A stretch of 64,000 nucleotides of DNA from Microbacterium protaetiae. GTDB taxonomy: Bacteria; Actinomycetota; Actinomycetes; Actinomycetales; Microbacteriaceae. The notes under the pieces were generated by a model. That model did no database searches. It saw nothing but the letters and a program-made list of their open reading frames with translations, and was not told the origin of the DNA. Position numbers and translations under genes: made by a program. This document shows positions 7,949-16,930 of this stretch, in pieces. The stretch spans positions 1,302,001 through 1,366,000 of the forward strand of contig NZ_CP035494.1 of the NCBI RefSeq assembly GCF_004135285.1, given 5' to 3'. The first letter of the stretch is position 1, and each line of letters starts with the position of its first letter.

Positions 7949-9196
7949 TCAGCGCACGCGGCGGCCGTGCGCGAGGTCGAGGAGGTGTGGCAGCACATCG
8001 CCCTCACGCAGGCCGGAGTGCTCGTGCTCACTCGTGATCCACGGGGTCACACCGGGCAGCAGCGCGGCCGTCTCAAGGGAGAATTCCAGCGGCACGTACA
8101 GGTCGTTCACGTACACGGCGGCGGCACCATGCGCGTCGGAGTCACGCAGCGCCTCGGCGTCGTAGACCTTCGGCCACTCATGCTCGGCCAGGGCGAGGGT
8201 GACCTCTTTCCAGGGTCGGAAACCCGGCACCGTGTCGAGCCATTCGCGGCGCACGTGCTCGCCGGTCAGCAACGTCACGTCATCGCGGAAGTCGTCGGGT
8301 TCGACCCGGTCGGCCGACCACCGGGTCGCGAATCCGTCGGCGTAGCTGGACTCGTGGATCACGAAGTACAGCGGGTTGCGGGTGTCGTATGGCAGTGCGT
8401 CGGCCAGATCATGCCGGAAGGCGTTGGTGTGCGGCTCTTCGTCGAGCAGGTGGTGCAGCTTCTGCCATCCGTCGTTCGAGCCCAGCAGCATCCCGAGCGA
8501 GCGCAGCCGCGAGGTCGCGACCACCTCGCCGTCGGGCAGCACGATTCTGCCCGCATCGGTCAGATCAGCCAGCCGCCGCACGGTGTCGCGGTGGTGCGGA
8601 AAGCGCCGGTAGTACCGCTCCGATGCCGTGCGCAGCTTGTCGTAGGTGAGGCCGTAGACCTCGTCGGGATGCCGCCCCACGGCCGAGAGGCCACCGGTGA
8701 AGAAGACCTCGCGCAGCGAAGCGGCATCCGTGGACAGGTGGGCCAGAGTCGTGAACCCGCCGAACGATTGGCCCAGCACGCTCCAGGTGCGCGCGCCGAG
8801 GTGCTCGCGAATCGCCTCGCAGTCGCGCACGATGGCATCGGCGCGCAGGTGGGTGATGTGCTCGACGAGCTCGTCGGTGCCCCGGGCGAGGTCGGCGTCG
8901 CCGATCGGCGTCGATCGCCCGGTTCCGCGCTGATCGACCAACACGACGCGGTAGTGCTCGAGCGCGGCATCCAGCCACGACGGCGCGGCGGGCGCGTGAT
9001 ACGGACGCGGCGCCTCGCTGCCCGGACCGCCCTGCAGAAACACAAGAAACGGCAGACTCTCGCCGCCCTCGCGCGAGACGACCGCGGCGTAGACCTCGAT
9101 CGTGCGGGAGTCGTTGTCATCGCGCCAGACAAGCGGCACCGTGAGGGTGTGGTCTTCGACGGTGAGATCCTGCATGCGGCGGGTCGTGACAGACAT
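7949..9196 (-). CDS. alpha/beta hydrolase, proline iminopeptidase-like
   Basis: A 415-residue hydrolase of the prolyl aminopeptidase-like (S33) group. The oxyanion region FLQGGPGSEAPRP, the VDQRGTGRS strand-loop and the nucleophile elbow GQSFGG are all present in the expected order, with a large cap domain after the elbow. Members remove N-terminal proline or other residues from peptides, or act as esterases. The start at 9196 has TAGAAT seven bases upstream and no ribosome-binding site; the open frame extends further but without support. Located convergent to the PatB-type gene. Confidence 0.88.
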   Translation of the reverse strand: MSVTTRRMQDLTVEDHTLTVPLVWRDDNDSRTIEVYAAVVSREGGESLPFLVFLQGGPGSEAPRPYHAPAAPSWLDAALEHYRVVLVDQRGTGRSTPIGDADLARGTDELVEHITHLRADAIVRDCEAIREHLGARTWSVLGQSFGGFTTLAHLSTDAASLREVFFTGGLSAVGRHPDEVYGLTYDKLRTASERYYRRFPHHRDTVRRLADLTDAGRIVLPDGEVVATSRLRSLGMLLGSNDGWQKLHHLLDEEPHTNAFRHDLADALPYDTRNPLYFVIHESSYADGFATRWSADRVEPDDFRDDVTLLTGEHVRREWLDTVPGFRPWKEVTLALAEHEWPKVYDAEALRDSDAHGAAAVYVNDLYVPLEFSLETAALLPGVTPWITSEHEHSGLREGDVLPHLLDLAHGRRVR

Positions 9197-9261
9197 GGCG
9201 ACGATTCTAGGGGTGCCGGGCCAGGCGCAGGGGCGCGACCAGCGAGCGATAGCGTGGACGG

Positions 9262-9678
9262 ATGAGCTCGTACGACATTCTTGAGATCGGTGACCCGCAG
9301 GCATGGACCGACCCCGACGGCGGCCCCGTCGCGAAGCGGTTCATCGACAAAGAGATCCCGACGCAGTACATCGGCGCCTCGGCCAATGCTCTCGAACCGG
9401 GCGGCGAGGTGCCGTTCTGGCACTCGCACGACGTCCTTGAAGAGGTGTACGTCTTTCTCGCCGGGCGCGGGCAGATGGCCGTGGGCGACGATGTCGTCGA
9501 GGTGCAAGCCGGCAGTGTCGTGCGAGTCGGCCCGGGCGTGCTGCGCGCGTGGCGCGCTCTGCCCGACAGCCCGGGAGCGCTGCGGTGGCTGTGCATCCGA
9601 GCGGGCGGTGACACTCTCGAGGCGATCGGACGCGACGGTCAGCTCGACCGCGAGCGTTCCATGCCCTGGGCGGAATAG
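9262..9678 (+). CDS. cupin domain protein
   Basis: A 138-residue single-domain cupin. The first metal-binding motif reads PFWHSHDVLEEVYVFLAG with two histidines and a glutamate; the second motif, around GPGVLRAWRALP, has lost its usual histidine. The protein may therefore bind metal weakly or serve a non-enzymatic role. TAGCGT at 9250-9255 lies six bases before the ATG, a leaderless arrangement. It is followed after 5 bp by an epimerase gene and is likely co-transcribed. Confidence 0.85.
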   Translation: MSSYDILEIGDPQAWTDPDGGPVAKRFIDKEIPTQYIGASANALEPGGEVPFWHSHDVLEEVYVFLAGRGQMAVGDDVVEVQAGSVVRVGPGVLRAWRALPDSPGALRWLCIRAGGDTLEAIGRDGQLDRERSMPWAE

Positions 9679-9683
9679 ACCGC

Positions 9684-10712
9684 ATGCGCGCCATCGTCCT
9701 CGGCGTCAGCGGGATGACCGGACGCGCGATAGCGCGCGAACTGGCCGGTGCGGGGTGGCAGGTCGCAGGAACGGGCCGCGACGCCTCGCACTTTCCCGCC
9801 GCGCTGCGCGAGCTCGGCGTGGCGTTCGTGCGGTCGGATCGAGGCATCCCGACGCAACTCGACGCCGTGCTGCGCGACGGTGCCGACCTCGTGGTGGATT
9901 GCGTCGCCTACACCTCGGCGCACGCGCACTCGCTGGTCGACCGGGCAGCAGACATCGGTTCGATCGTCGCTCTTTCGAGCAAGGCCGTCTATGTCGATGC
10001 GCGGGGACGTCACTCGAACAGTGACGAGCCGCCCGATTTCGGGGGTCCGGTGGCGGAGTCGACCGCGACGCTCGAGCCTGACTTCTCGGGCGAGTATCAG
10101 TCCCGGAACGGGTACGGCAGCAACAAGGTGGCGATGGAGCGCACGCTGCTGGAAGCATCGTGCGCGGTATCGGTGCTACGCCCCTCACGCATTCACGGCC
10201 CGGGTTCGGCTCGCCCCCGTGAGTGGTTCGTGGTGCGACGACTGCGTGACGGGCGCTCGCGGCTGCCGCTCGCGCACGGTGGCCGAACCGGAAACCACCC
10301 GACGGCGGCCGCTAACCTCGCGCGTCTGGTGCGGGTCTGCGCAGAACATCCCGGCACGCGCATCCTGAACGCCGCCGATCCCGACACTCCGTCGGCGGCG
10401 GACATCGTCGCAGCCATCGCGGAGGCCGCGAATCGTCCGCTGGACATCGTCGGACTGCCAGATGATGCTCCGGATGCCTGGGGTCGCAGCCCTTGGGACA
10501 CGTGGCCGCCGTTCTTCCTCGACATGTCCGCGGCCGAGGCACTCGGTTATATTCCCGTGGGGACATACCCCAAGACGGTGATGCCGTCCGTGCAGGAACT
10601 GCTGGCGCTGACGGCGGCGCAGGCTGCGGAATTGGACGCCGATCCGTACTTCGAGGGGCTGCTCGATGTCACACTCGACGAGGCCGCGCTGGCAGCGGCA
10701 TCCGGCTTGTGA
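9684..10712 (+). CDS. NAD-dependent epimerase/dehydratase family protein
   Basis: A 342-residue extended short-chain dehydrogenase-like protein. The N-terminus MRAIVLGVSGMTGRAIA carries the glycine-rich NAD(P) site, and YGSNKVAMER around residue 150 supplies a YxxxK-type pair. The C-terminal part is typical of nucleotide-sugar epimerase relatives. It sits 5 bp behind the cupin gene in an apparent two-gene unit, just upstream of an acyl-ligase gene. Substrate unknown. Confidence 0.85.
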   Translation: MRAIVLGVSGMTGRAIARELAGAGWQVAGTGRDASHFPAALRELGVAFVRSDRGIPTQLDAVLRDGADLVVDCVAYTSAHAHSLVDRAADIGSIVALSSKAVYVDARGRHSNSDEPPDFGGPVAESTATLEPDFSGEYQSRNGYGSNKVAMERTLLEASCAVSVLRPSRIHGPGSARPREWFVVRRLRDGRSRLPLAHGGRTGNHPTAAANLARLVRVCAEHPGTRILNAADPDTPSAADIVAAIAEAANRPLDIVGLPDDAPDAWGRSPWDTWPPFFLDMSAAEALGYIPVGTYPKTVMPSVQELLALTAAQAAELDADPYFEGLLDVTLDEAALAAASGL

Positions 10713-10808
10713 CGAGAACCGCTCGATCACAGCGGTCATCGATCCCGTACCGAGTGCAGAAACCCTAGACTGGGCGGTGGCCGTGCAGCGGCCAAGGGGA
10801 GGTCTGAG

Positions 10809-12326
10809 GTGCCGATCACGGGGACGATCCTCGACGTGGCCGCGCGGCATCCGGATCGGCCGGCGATCGGCGGCGGCGATGGCCGGCTCAGCTACGCCGA
10901 CCTCGTCGATGACTCGCGCCGCTTGTTCACGGTGATCGACACACTGCACCGGGAACAGCGCACACCGCCGTCGCCCGCACGCGAGACCGGCGGCATCCCG
11001 ATCACCGCGGTCAGTGTCACCTCGGCGTTCCAGACCGCGCGCATTGTCGCCGGCCTTGCCGGGTACCGCGCCGTGTCGGCCACGATCGATCCGCGCTGGC
11101 CCCTGGAGCATCAGGTCGGGGTGATCATGGCCACCGGGGTCGGCGTCGTCGTCAGCGACGCCAGCGACCTTGCCGACGCCCTGGCCGAACGGGGCTGGTC
11201 GGGCACGATCGTCTCCCTCGGCGAACTCGCCCGCCGCGAGCACGACGCGGCGCCCGCTACGACGCCGACGGTTCGAGCCGACGACGAGGCGTTCCTCATG
11301 CTGTTCTCGTCGGGCACCACGAGCAACCCGAAGGCCTTTCTCAAAACGCGGCGACAGTACCGCGCCAACGTGGCCGTCTCGGCCGCTCACCTCGAGCCCT
11401 TGCCTGGCGTGGCAACGCTGGCGCCCGGACCAGTGTCATACAGCCTGACCCTCTATGCCGTGATCGAGTGTCTGGCCACCGGCGGCAGTGTGCATGTGGC
11501 CGACGCCTTCGACCCGATCGAGGCCGGCCGCCGCATCGGCGATCAGCGCATCACCCGGGTGGTCGCGGTGCCCGCGGTCGTGCAGGCCCTCGCCGATGCC
11601 GCACGGCGTGACCCCGAACGCTTCACCTCCCTTGAGCTCGTCGTCACCGGCGGCGCCAACCTGCCGCAGTCGATTCGGCGAGGGCTCGCCCAGGTACTGC
11701 CGCGGGTGCGGCTCATCAGTTACTACGGCGCCGCCGAAATCGGCTTCATCGGCGACAGCCGTGCCGGCGACGGCAGGCTGATCTCGCTGTATGACGGGAT
11801 AACCGCACAGATCCGCGGCGACAGCGGCGCGGTGCCCGAGGAGGAGCCCGGCACGGTGTGGATCCACGCCGACGCATGCTCTGAGGGGTATGTATCGGCG
11901 ACCACCGATGAGGTGCTGCGCGATGCCGACGGCTGGGCGACCGTCCATGACCTCGGCCGGCTGGTAGGCGGGGGCCTGCAGCTGATCGGCCGCGCCGGTG
12001 ACGTCGCCGTGACGGGCGGCTACAAGGTGGCGCTACCCGAGGTCGAGCGCGCCTTCGACGGGATGCCGAAACTCGGCGCCGTCTGCGCCGTTGCATTGCC
12101 CGACGCACGCCTGGGTTCGGTCGTCGCGCTCGTGTGCGAAAGCGATGCGGGCGATTCGCCGCCTGACAAGGCGACCCTGCGATCATGGGCGCGTGAGCGC
12201 CTTGCTCCACAGTCTGTGCCGCGCCGGTGGTATCGCCTCGAGCGGCTCCCCCGCACGGTCGGCGGCAAGATCCGGCGCGGTGAGACGGCCGAGCTGGTCA
12301 CGACGGGGCGGGCGGTACGGCTGTGA
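10809..12326 (+). CDS. AMP-binding acyl-CoA/acyl-adenylate ligase
   Basis: A 505-residue member of the ANL adenylating family. The phosphate-binding loop SSGTTSNPK is at 167-175, the adenine motif reads YYGAAEIGF, the hinge region is GRAGDVAVTGGYKVALPEVER, and the C-terminal catalytic lysine lies in GGKIRRGE. It activates a carboxylic acid with ATP, then transfers it to CoA or an acyl carrier. The GTG at 10809 is preceded by GGGGAGGT; a TAGACT box at 10766-10771 may be its -10. The downstream ketosynthase and acyl-CoA dehydrogenase suggest a short acyl-modifying pathway. Confidence 0.9.
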   Translation: MPITGTILDVAARHPDRPAIGGGDGRLSYADLVDDSRRLFTVIDTLHREQRTPPSPARETGGIPITAVSVTSAFQTARIVAGLAGYRAVSATIDPRWPLEHQVGVIMATGVGVVVSDASDLADALAERGWSGTIVSLGELARREHDAAPATTPTVRADDEAFLMLFSSGTTSNPKAFLKTRRQYRANVAVSAAHLEPLPGVATLAPGPVSYSLTLYAVIECLATGGSVHVADAFDPIEAGRRIGDQRITRVVAVPAVVQALADAARRDPERFTSLELVVTGGANLPQSIRRGLAQVLPRVRLISYYGAAEIGFIGDSRAGDGRLISLYDGITAQIRGDSGAVPEEEPGTVWIHADACSEGYVSATTDEVLRDADGWATVHDLGRLVGGGLQLIGRAGDVAVTGGYKVALPEVERAFDGMPKLGAVCAVALPDARLGSVVALVCESDAGDSPPDKATLRSWARERLAPQSVPRRWYRLERLPRTVGGKIRRGETAELVTTGRAVRL

Positions 12327-12347
12327 CCGCGGCATCCGCAGCTCAGC

Positions 12348-12413
12348 TGAGGAGATCTGCCCAGGTGCGGAGCTTTCCGCACCAAACCCCCCTCATCTCG
12401 GCAGATCTCCTCA
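12348..12413. terminator. nested palindrome between ligase and ketosynthase genes
   Basis: Outer arms TGAGGAGATCTGCC (12348-12361) and GGCAGATCTCCTCA (12400-12413) match perfectly over 14 bp. Inside, GGTGCGGA (12364-12371) pairs with TCCGCACC (12376-12383). It lies in the 145-bp gap and may terminate transcription from the ligase gene or be a dispersed palindromic element. Only one copy is seen in this window. Confidence 0.5.
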
Positions 12414-12471
12414 CCTCGGAACAGTTCAACGCCCCTCCACAGCCCGGCCTGACCACGAGGGCGGTCGACGT

Positions 12472-13719
12472 ATGACCCGCGCGGTCATCACCGGCATGGG
12501 CGCTATCACGCCCAGCGGGCTCGATGTCGGCAGCATGTGGGATGCCGTCTGTGCGGGTCGCAGCGCCATCACGACTCTTGACGGCCCCGAGTTCAACGGC
12601 CTCGCCGTGCGCATCGGCGGGCAGGTGCGCGGTTTCGAGTCGGCCTTGCCGACGGTGCTCGCGCGCCGCCTGACTCCGGTGCAGCACTGGGCCATTGCCG
12701 CCGCCGACCAGGCGCTCGCCCAGGCCGGGGCCATCGACGGTGCGCTGCCGTGGGACTCCGAACACGTCGCCGTGATCGCCGCCACCGGTTCGGGACCGGT
12801 CGACGCCATGCAGCAGGCCACGCGTGCCCTCGACGAACGCGGGCCGCGCGCGGTGCCACTGAGCCTGTCGATGCATGGGGCACCGGATGCCGCAGCCGCC
12901 GTGATCACGCAGCAACATCGCATCTTCGGCCCGGCCCAAGGCGTCTCGGCGACGTGTGCGAGCGGCGCGATCGGGCTCGGCGAGGCCCTGCGCCGCATTC
13001 GACATGGCTATGCCGAGGCGGTCGTGGTCGTCGGCATGGAGGACTGCCTCAACGGTGTGAACCTCTCCTCCAACGCGAATATGCGCGCGCTGGCATCTGG
13101 GTATGAGAACGAGCCGGCGCACGCGTCGCGGCCCTTCGACGCGGGCCGCCGCGGGTTCGTCATGTCGCAGGGTGCGGCGGCCGTGGTGGTCGAATCAGCC
13201 GATGCCGCGCGAGGCCGTGGCGCCGAGGTGCTCGCCGAGCTGATCGGATTCGGCGCATCGAGCGATGCCTACCATCCGACCGCTCCGGATCCGCAGGGCA
13301 CCGGCGGTGCCCGTGCCATCCGGGCTGCGTTGGCCGATGCCGGACTCGGCGCCGATGCCATCGACCACATCAACGCTCACGGCACGGGAACCGTCGCCGG
13401 TGACGCGGCCGAGCTGAACGCCCTCGAGACCGCGCTGGGCGGGCGGGCCCGCGGCATCCCGATCAGCGCGACGAAGTCGTCGACCGGGCATCTGCTGGGT
13501 GCGTGCGGCGTGGTCGAGGCGATCATCACCGTGCAGGCGTTGCGCAGCGGCATCCTTCCCCCGACCCTCAACCTCGACGACCCCGCATTCCCCGAGTGGA
13601 GTATTCTCACTTCGCCGCGACAGCAGAAGGTCGACACGGTGCTGTCGACGTCGTTCGGATTCGGTGGGCACAACGGGGCCGTCATCATCAGAACAGGAGA
13701 CACCCATGACCGATCGTGA
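12472..13719 (+). CDS. beta-ketoacyl-ACP synthase, FabF-type
   Basis: A 415-residue condensing enzyme with a complete catalytic set: nucleophile C162 in SATCASG, H303 in NAHGTGT and H340 in KSSTGH, with structural K335. Length and motifs match FabF/KAS II and type II polyketide ketosynthases. It condenses an acyl thioester with a malonyl unit. There is no carrier protein, ketoreductase or malonyl transferase beside it, so this is a specialised extra copy rather than the housekeeping fab locus. Its 3' end overlaps the acyl-CoA dehydrogenase start by 14 bp, indicating co-translation. Confidence 0.9.
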   Translation: MTRAVITGMGAITPSGLDVGSMWDAVCAGRSAITTLDGPEFNGLAVRIGGQVRGFESALPTVLARRLTPVQHWAIAAADQALAQAGAIDGALPWDSEHVAVIAATGSGPVDAMQQATRALDERGPRAVPLSLSMHGAPDAAAAVITQQHRIFGPAQGVSATCASGAIGLGEALRRIRHGYAEAVVVVGMEDCLNGVNLSSNANMRALASGYENEPAHASRPFDAGRRGFVMSQGAAAVVVESADAARGRGAEVLAELIGFGASSDAYHPTAPDPQGTGGARAIRAALADAGLGADAIDHINAHGTGTVAGDAAELNALETALGGRARGIPISATKSSTGHLLGACGVVEAIITVQALRSGILPPTLNLDDPAFPEWSILTSPRQQKVDTVLSTSFGFGGHNGAVIIRTGDTHDRS

Positions 13720-14875
13720 GGCTCGGCACGCTGAGCTGGCCGCGCAGTACCTGCCCGACGCGCTGCTGGAACGGTTCCGCGAGCGGGCAGCGGTGTATGA
13801 CCAAGAGAACCGCTTCTTCGACGAAGATCTGGAAGAACTGCGCGAGGGCGGCTATCTCACCCTCTTCGTTCCCGAGGAGTTCGGCGGACCGGGCCTGAGC
13901 CTGAGCCAGGTCGGGCGGCTGCAGCAGCGTCTGGCCGGGGCCGCGCCGGCCACGGCCCTGGCGATCAACATGCACCTGATGTGCAACGGCGTGGTTAAGG
14001 CCATGTTCGACCGCGGCGACCGCTCGCTGGGATACGTGTTCGAGCAGACGATGGCCGGCGAGATCTTCGCGTTCGGCATCAGCGAGCCCCGCAACGACTG
14101 GGTGCTGCAGGACTCGAACACGGTGGCCACGCCACAGAACGACGGCGGCTACCTGCTCACCGGCGTGAAGATCTTCACGTCGCTGTCACCGGTGTGGACG
14201 CGCCTGATCGTGCATGGACGGGACTCGTCGGGCGAAGAACCCGAGCTGGTCTACGGCTTCATCGACCGGGATGCCGCGGGCATCACGATCGCGGACGACT
14301 GGGATGTCTTGGGCATGCGGGCATCGCAGAGCCGCGCCACGATCCTGAAGGATGTGCGACTGCGCCCGGAACGGGTCGCTCGCCGGCTCGCACCGGGGCG
14401 CGTTCCCGACCTGCTGACATTCGCGATCACGAGCAATTTCCAGCTTCTGATCGGGTCGGTGTATGCCGGCATCGCGCGTCGCGCGCTCGACCTCGGCGCA
14501 GCCGGCCTGAAGCGTCGAACCTCGGCGAAGGCAGGAGCGAGCTACGCCGAGGTGCCCGAACCGCGCGCACGTTTGGCCGACGCGCTCATGGAATACATGG
14601 CCGTACCCGCCCAGCTCGAGACATATGCGCGCGAGTTCGATGAGGGCGTGGACCACGGCTCCGGCTGGCCGTTGCGCCTTGTCTCGGCGCGCATCAACGC
14701 GTCGAACGCGGCGCGGCGGGCGGCCGAGGTGGCGCTGATGTGCGCGAGCGGCGCCGGTTTCAACAATTCGGACGAGGTGAGCCGGCTGTTCCGGGATGCC
14801 ACCGCCGGGCTTTTCCATCCGCCGAGCGCCGACGCTGCCCGGCCGATGTACGCGGCCGCTCTGCTCGACGACTGA
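13706..14875 (+). CDS. acyl-CoA dehydrogenase family flavoprotein
   Basis: A 389-residue acyl-CoA dehydrogenase. The N-terminal helical domain includes EEFGGPGLSLSQVG, the middle beta-domain has FAFGISEPRNDW, and the C-terminal helical bundle follows. Members introduce an alpha-beta double bond into acyl thioesters using FAD, although some oxygenate or act on carrier-bound acyl groups. The ATG at 13706 has AGGAGA five bases upstream and lies inside the ketosynthase gene's last codons. I cannot place the catalytic glutamate with certainty. Confidence 0.88.
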   Translation: MTDREARHAELAAQYLPDALLERFRERAAVYDQENRFFDEDLEELREGGYLTLFVPEEFGGPGLSLSQVGRLQQRLAGAAPATALAINMHLMCNGVVKAMFDRGDRSLGYVFEQTMAGEIFAFGISEPRNDWVLQDSNTVATPQNDGGYLLTGVKIFTSLSPVWTRLIVHGRDSSGEEPELVYGFIDRDAAGITIADDWDVLGMRASQSRATILKDVRLRPERVARRLAPGRVPDLLTFAITSNFQLLIGSVYAGIARRALDLGAAGLKRRTSAKAGASYAEVPEPRARLADALMEYMAVPAQLETYAREFDEGVDHGSGWPLRLVSARINASNAARRAAEVALMCASGAGFNNSDEVSRLFRDATAGLFHPPSADAARPMYAAALLDD

Positions 14876-14977
14876 GGGCGTCTGCCAGACGCCGGCGCGC
14901 TGAGCGCTGCGGTCGCGGCGCGGCGGGGTGCGGGGCTCCACCTGTGCTGCTCGGATTTTCCGCGCCGGGAACCGCCG

Positions 14978-15193
14978 TCAGTCGCGTTCGCGCGCAGTCG
15001 GATCGGCGGCGAGCCGTGCGAGGTAGTGCATCGTTCCGTTGACACGTTCGGCTCCGCGCGGGTCGGTGTCCTTCAGTGCCCACCACGCCTGCCCACCGAG
15101 CATGCTGGCTTCTTCCGGCTGCCCCGCCTCGCCGAGCTTGCGCAGTGCCTTCGTGAACAATGTCACCAGATCGCGGTCGTCCGCATGCGCCAT
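14978..15193 (-). CDS. small conserved-looking hypothetical protein
   Basis: A 71-residue soluble, mostly helical protein with no recognised family. Composition is normal (charged residues spread along its length, a Trp-Trp pair in GGQAWWALKDTDPRG), unlike the frame artefacts nearby. A GAGAGGAAGAGG ribosome-binding site lies just before the ATG at 15193, which supports real translation. It is convergent to the acyl-CoA dehydrogenase gene. Function unknown. Confidence 0.7.
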   Translation of the reverse strand: MAHADDRDLVTLFTKALRKLGEAGQPEEASMLGGQAWWALKDTDPRGAERVNGTMHYLARLAADPTARERD

Positions 15194-15257
15194 GGATGCC
15201 TCTTCCTCTCACCATCGACGCTACCGCCGTGTCGCCATCCTGGCGCGGCGCGGGCCG

Positions 15258-15623
15258 TCAACGCGCGACGACGAAGCGCGTCTGCGGTCCCTCGATGCGC
15301 GCGATCGCGATCTTCGTCTCAACGAGCGCGGCCTCAACCCCGGCGATACGCTCGTCGACCTTGTCGAACCGGGCATCGACCTGCGCGAACCGTGCGTCGA
15401 CCTTGTCGAACCGGGCATCGACCTGCGCGAACCGTGCGTCGACCTGTGCGAACCGTACGTCGACCTGTGCGAACCGCCCCTCCATGTACGCCAGCATCTG
15501 CTCGAATCGCGTGTCGATGCGATCAGACTGTCGACGCAGCATCCCGGCGACGAAAGTCGCGAAGCCGACCGCGCACACGAAAACGGCGACGATCACGCCG
15601 ATCACGTCCGGTGTCACGGTCAT
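15258..15623 (-). CDS. membrane-anchored heptad-repeat coiled-coil protein
   Basis: A 121-residue protein with one N-terminal transmembrane helix (about residues 5-25) followed by a coiled coil built of near-identical heptads, RFAQVDA or RFDKVDA, six in a row, encoded by a 21-bp tandem repeat at roughly 15355-15490. It is likely anchored in the membrane with an elongated rod on one side. GGAGG lies one base before the ATG at 15623 but seven bases before the in-frame GTG at 15617, so the GTG may be the true start. Repeat number probably varies between strains. Function unknown. Confidence 0.75.
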   Translation of the reverse strand: MTVTPDVIGVIVAVFVCAVGFATFVAGMLRRQSDRIDTRFEQMLAYMEGRFAQVDVRFAQVDARFAQVDARFDKVDARFAQVDARFDKVDERIAGVEAALVETKIAIARIEGPQTRFVVAR

Positions 15624-15748
15624 GCCTCCATTGTGCCGCTGCGAGGGTGGAATGTCACCGACGGTACGCCTGGGTACCCCCGCTCCGACAACGATCGGCA
15701 ACATCAGTGGAAACTCGGTCCCCAACCATGGTTGGGGAGGAATCGCCG

Positions 15749-16591
15749 TCACGGCACAATCTCGACCAGCAGGAACCACTCGCCCGCCGGGCCGAGCTTC
15801 ACCCAGTTCGGCAGCAGGTGCGGGTCGGTGACATGCCCGTCGAAGTCGACCTCGGCGATGCCACGTGCGGCCAGCGCGTCCAACGCGTACCGCAGGCATC
15901 CCTCCACGATCCGTTCGCCGTGCGGCACCTCGGGTCGGGTGGTCTCCGCGCATACGACGTAGGGATCGGAGTCGCGGTAGACCGCCACCAGAGCCAGAAT
16001 CTGACCGTCGGCGCCGACGGCGACAGCCGACGCCTCCTGGTCGAGGTCATCGTCGAGCCCTTCGCTGATGGCGCTCGCGAACTCAGCGCTCACCAGGCTC
16101 CACCCGCGGTGGATCCACTCATACATGTCGGCGTGCGCGGCCAGCACGCGTTCGAACGGCAGCGTCGCTGCGGCGGCGACCGTCGCGAGCGGCCGCAGCG
16201 CCTGCCGGCGGGCTGTCGCCACCCGCGTGGGCGGCACGACCTGAATCGTCCGCGCCCCTCGTGCAAAGGCGAAGGCGAGCCGTTCTGTACCCACGAAGCC
16301 TCGGGTCATGAACGGGATGTCGCGGTGCCGCAACGTCGCGAGGTGTGCGGCCATCGCCGACCCGATACCGCGACGGCGGCGGGACGGCTCGACGACGATA
16401 TCGGCCCAGTAGCGATCGTCGTGCGCACGGGAAGTCCAGAGGATGCCGGCGGCCACTGTTGCTCCGGCCTCATCGAGCGCAACAGCCGACCGGGTGTCGT
16501 CACCGCGCCATCGGTCGGCGCGCAACTCGATCTCGCCGAACCATTCGGGGCTGGACTCGAGATCGGCGGGGGTCAGGGGGCGGAAGCGCAC
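15749..16591 (-). CDS. GNAT family N-acetyltransferase-like protein, possibly two domains
   Basis: A 280-residue protein. The first half holds the acetyl-CoA-binding motif in IVVEPSRRRRGIGSAMAAHL (R/Q-x-x-G-x-G/A). The second half (after about residue 150) may be a degenerate second GNAT domain. The substrate is unknown. GTG at 16591 is preferred over an upstream ATG because GATAAT lies six bases before it, consistent with leaderless transcription. Downstream is an 86-bp spacer and then the coiled-coil gene on the same strand. Confidence 0.8.
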   Translation of the reverse strand: MRFRPLTPADLESSPEWFGEIELRADRWRGDDTRSAVALDEAGATVAAGILWTSRAHDDRYWADIVVEPSRRRRGIGSAMAAHLATLRHRDIPFMTRGFVGTERLAFAFARGARTIQVVPPTRVATARRQALRPLATVAAAATLPFERVLAAHADMYEWIHRGWSLVSAEFASAISEGLDDDLDQEASAVAVGADGQILALVAVYRDSDPYVVCAETTRPEVPHGERIVEGCLRYALDALAARGIAEVDFDGHVTDPHLLPNWVKLGPAGEWFLLVEIVP

Positions 16592-16650
16592 GCGCCCATT
16601 ATCCCCACCATGTCGCATCCCGGCCGCGCCCCGGCATCCCACCCCGCGCT

Positions 16651-16736
16651 GTTCAGCTCACAGGACGATCTGCAACCCGGGGCCCAACACGCCGCACAAC
16701 ACGCCCGGGATCCCAAAAACGTCCTGCGAACCGAAC
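16651..16736. repeat. 86-bp palindromic repeat family, copy A
   Basis: It begins GTTCAGCTCACAGGAC and ends GTCCTGCGAACCGAAC, so the ends are near-perfect inverted repeats. A conserved ACGCCCGGGATC lies inside. It sits in the gene-free stretch 16592-17054 between divergent GNAT and VOC genes. Four more copies, all exactly 86 bp, occur at 16845, 31471, 31733 and 31922. I found no gene in this stretch other than artefact frames. Confidence 0.85.
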
Positions 16737-16844
16737 ACCGCGGGCGCCCCGGCATCCGCCCGCCTTGGCTCCGGCACCCCGCACCCCTCCCAGCCCCGGC
16801 ATCCCGCCGCATGCCCGCGCCGCCCCGGCATCCCACCCCGCGCT

Positions 16845-16930
16845 GTTCAGCTCGCAGGACGATCTCCACCCCGGGGCCCGACACGCCGCACAACACGCCC
16901 GGGATCCCAAAAACGTCCTGCGAACCGAAC
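16845..16930. repeat. 86-bp palindromic repeat family, copy B
   Basis: It lies 194 bp after copy A and differs from it at few positions; both share the left flank GGCATCCCACCCCGCGCT, so the block including flank was probably duplicated in tandem. The terminal arms are GTTCAGCTCGCAGGAC and GTCCTGCGAACCGAAC. Confidence 0.85.

Noticed and set aside
15355..15490. CRISPR-like or regulatory 21-bp repeat
   Set aside because: The repeat keeps reading frame and encodes coiled-coil heptads, so it is coding.
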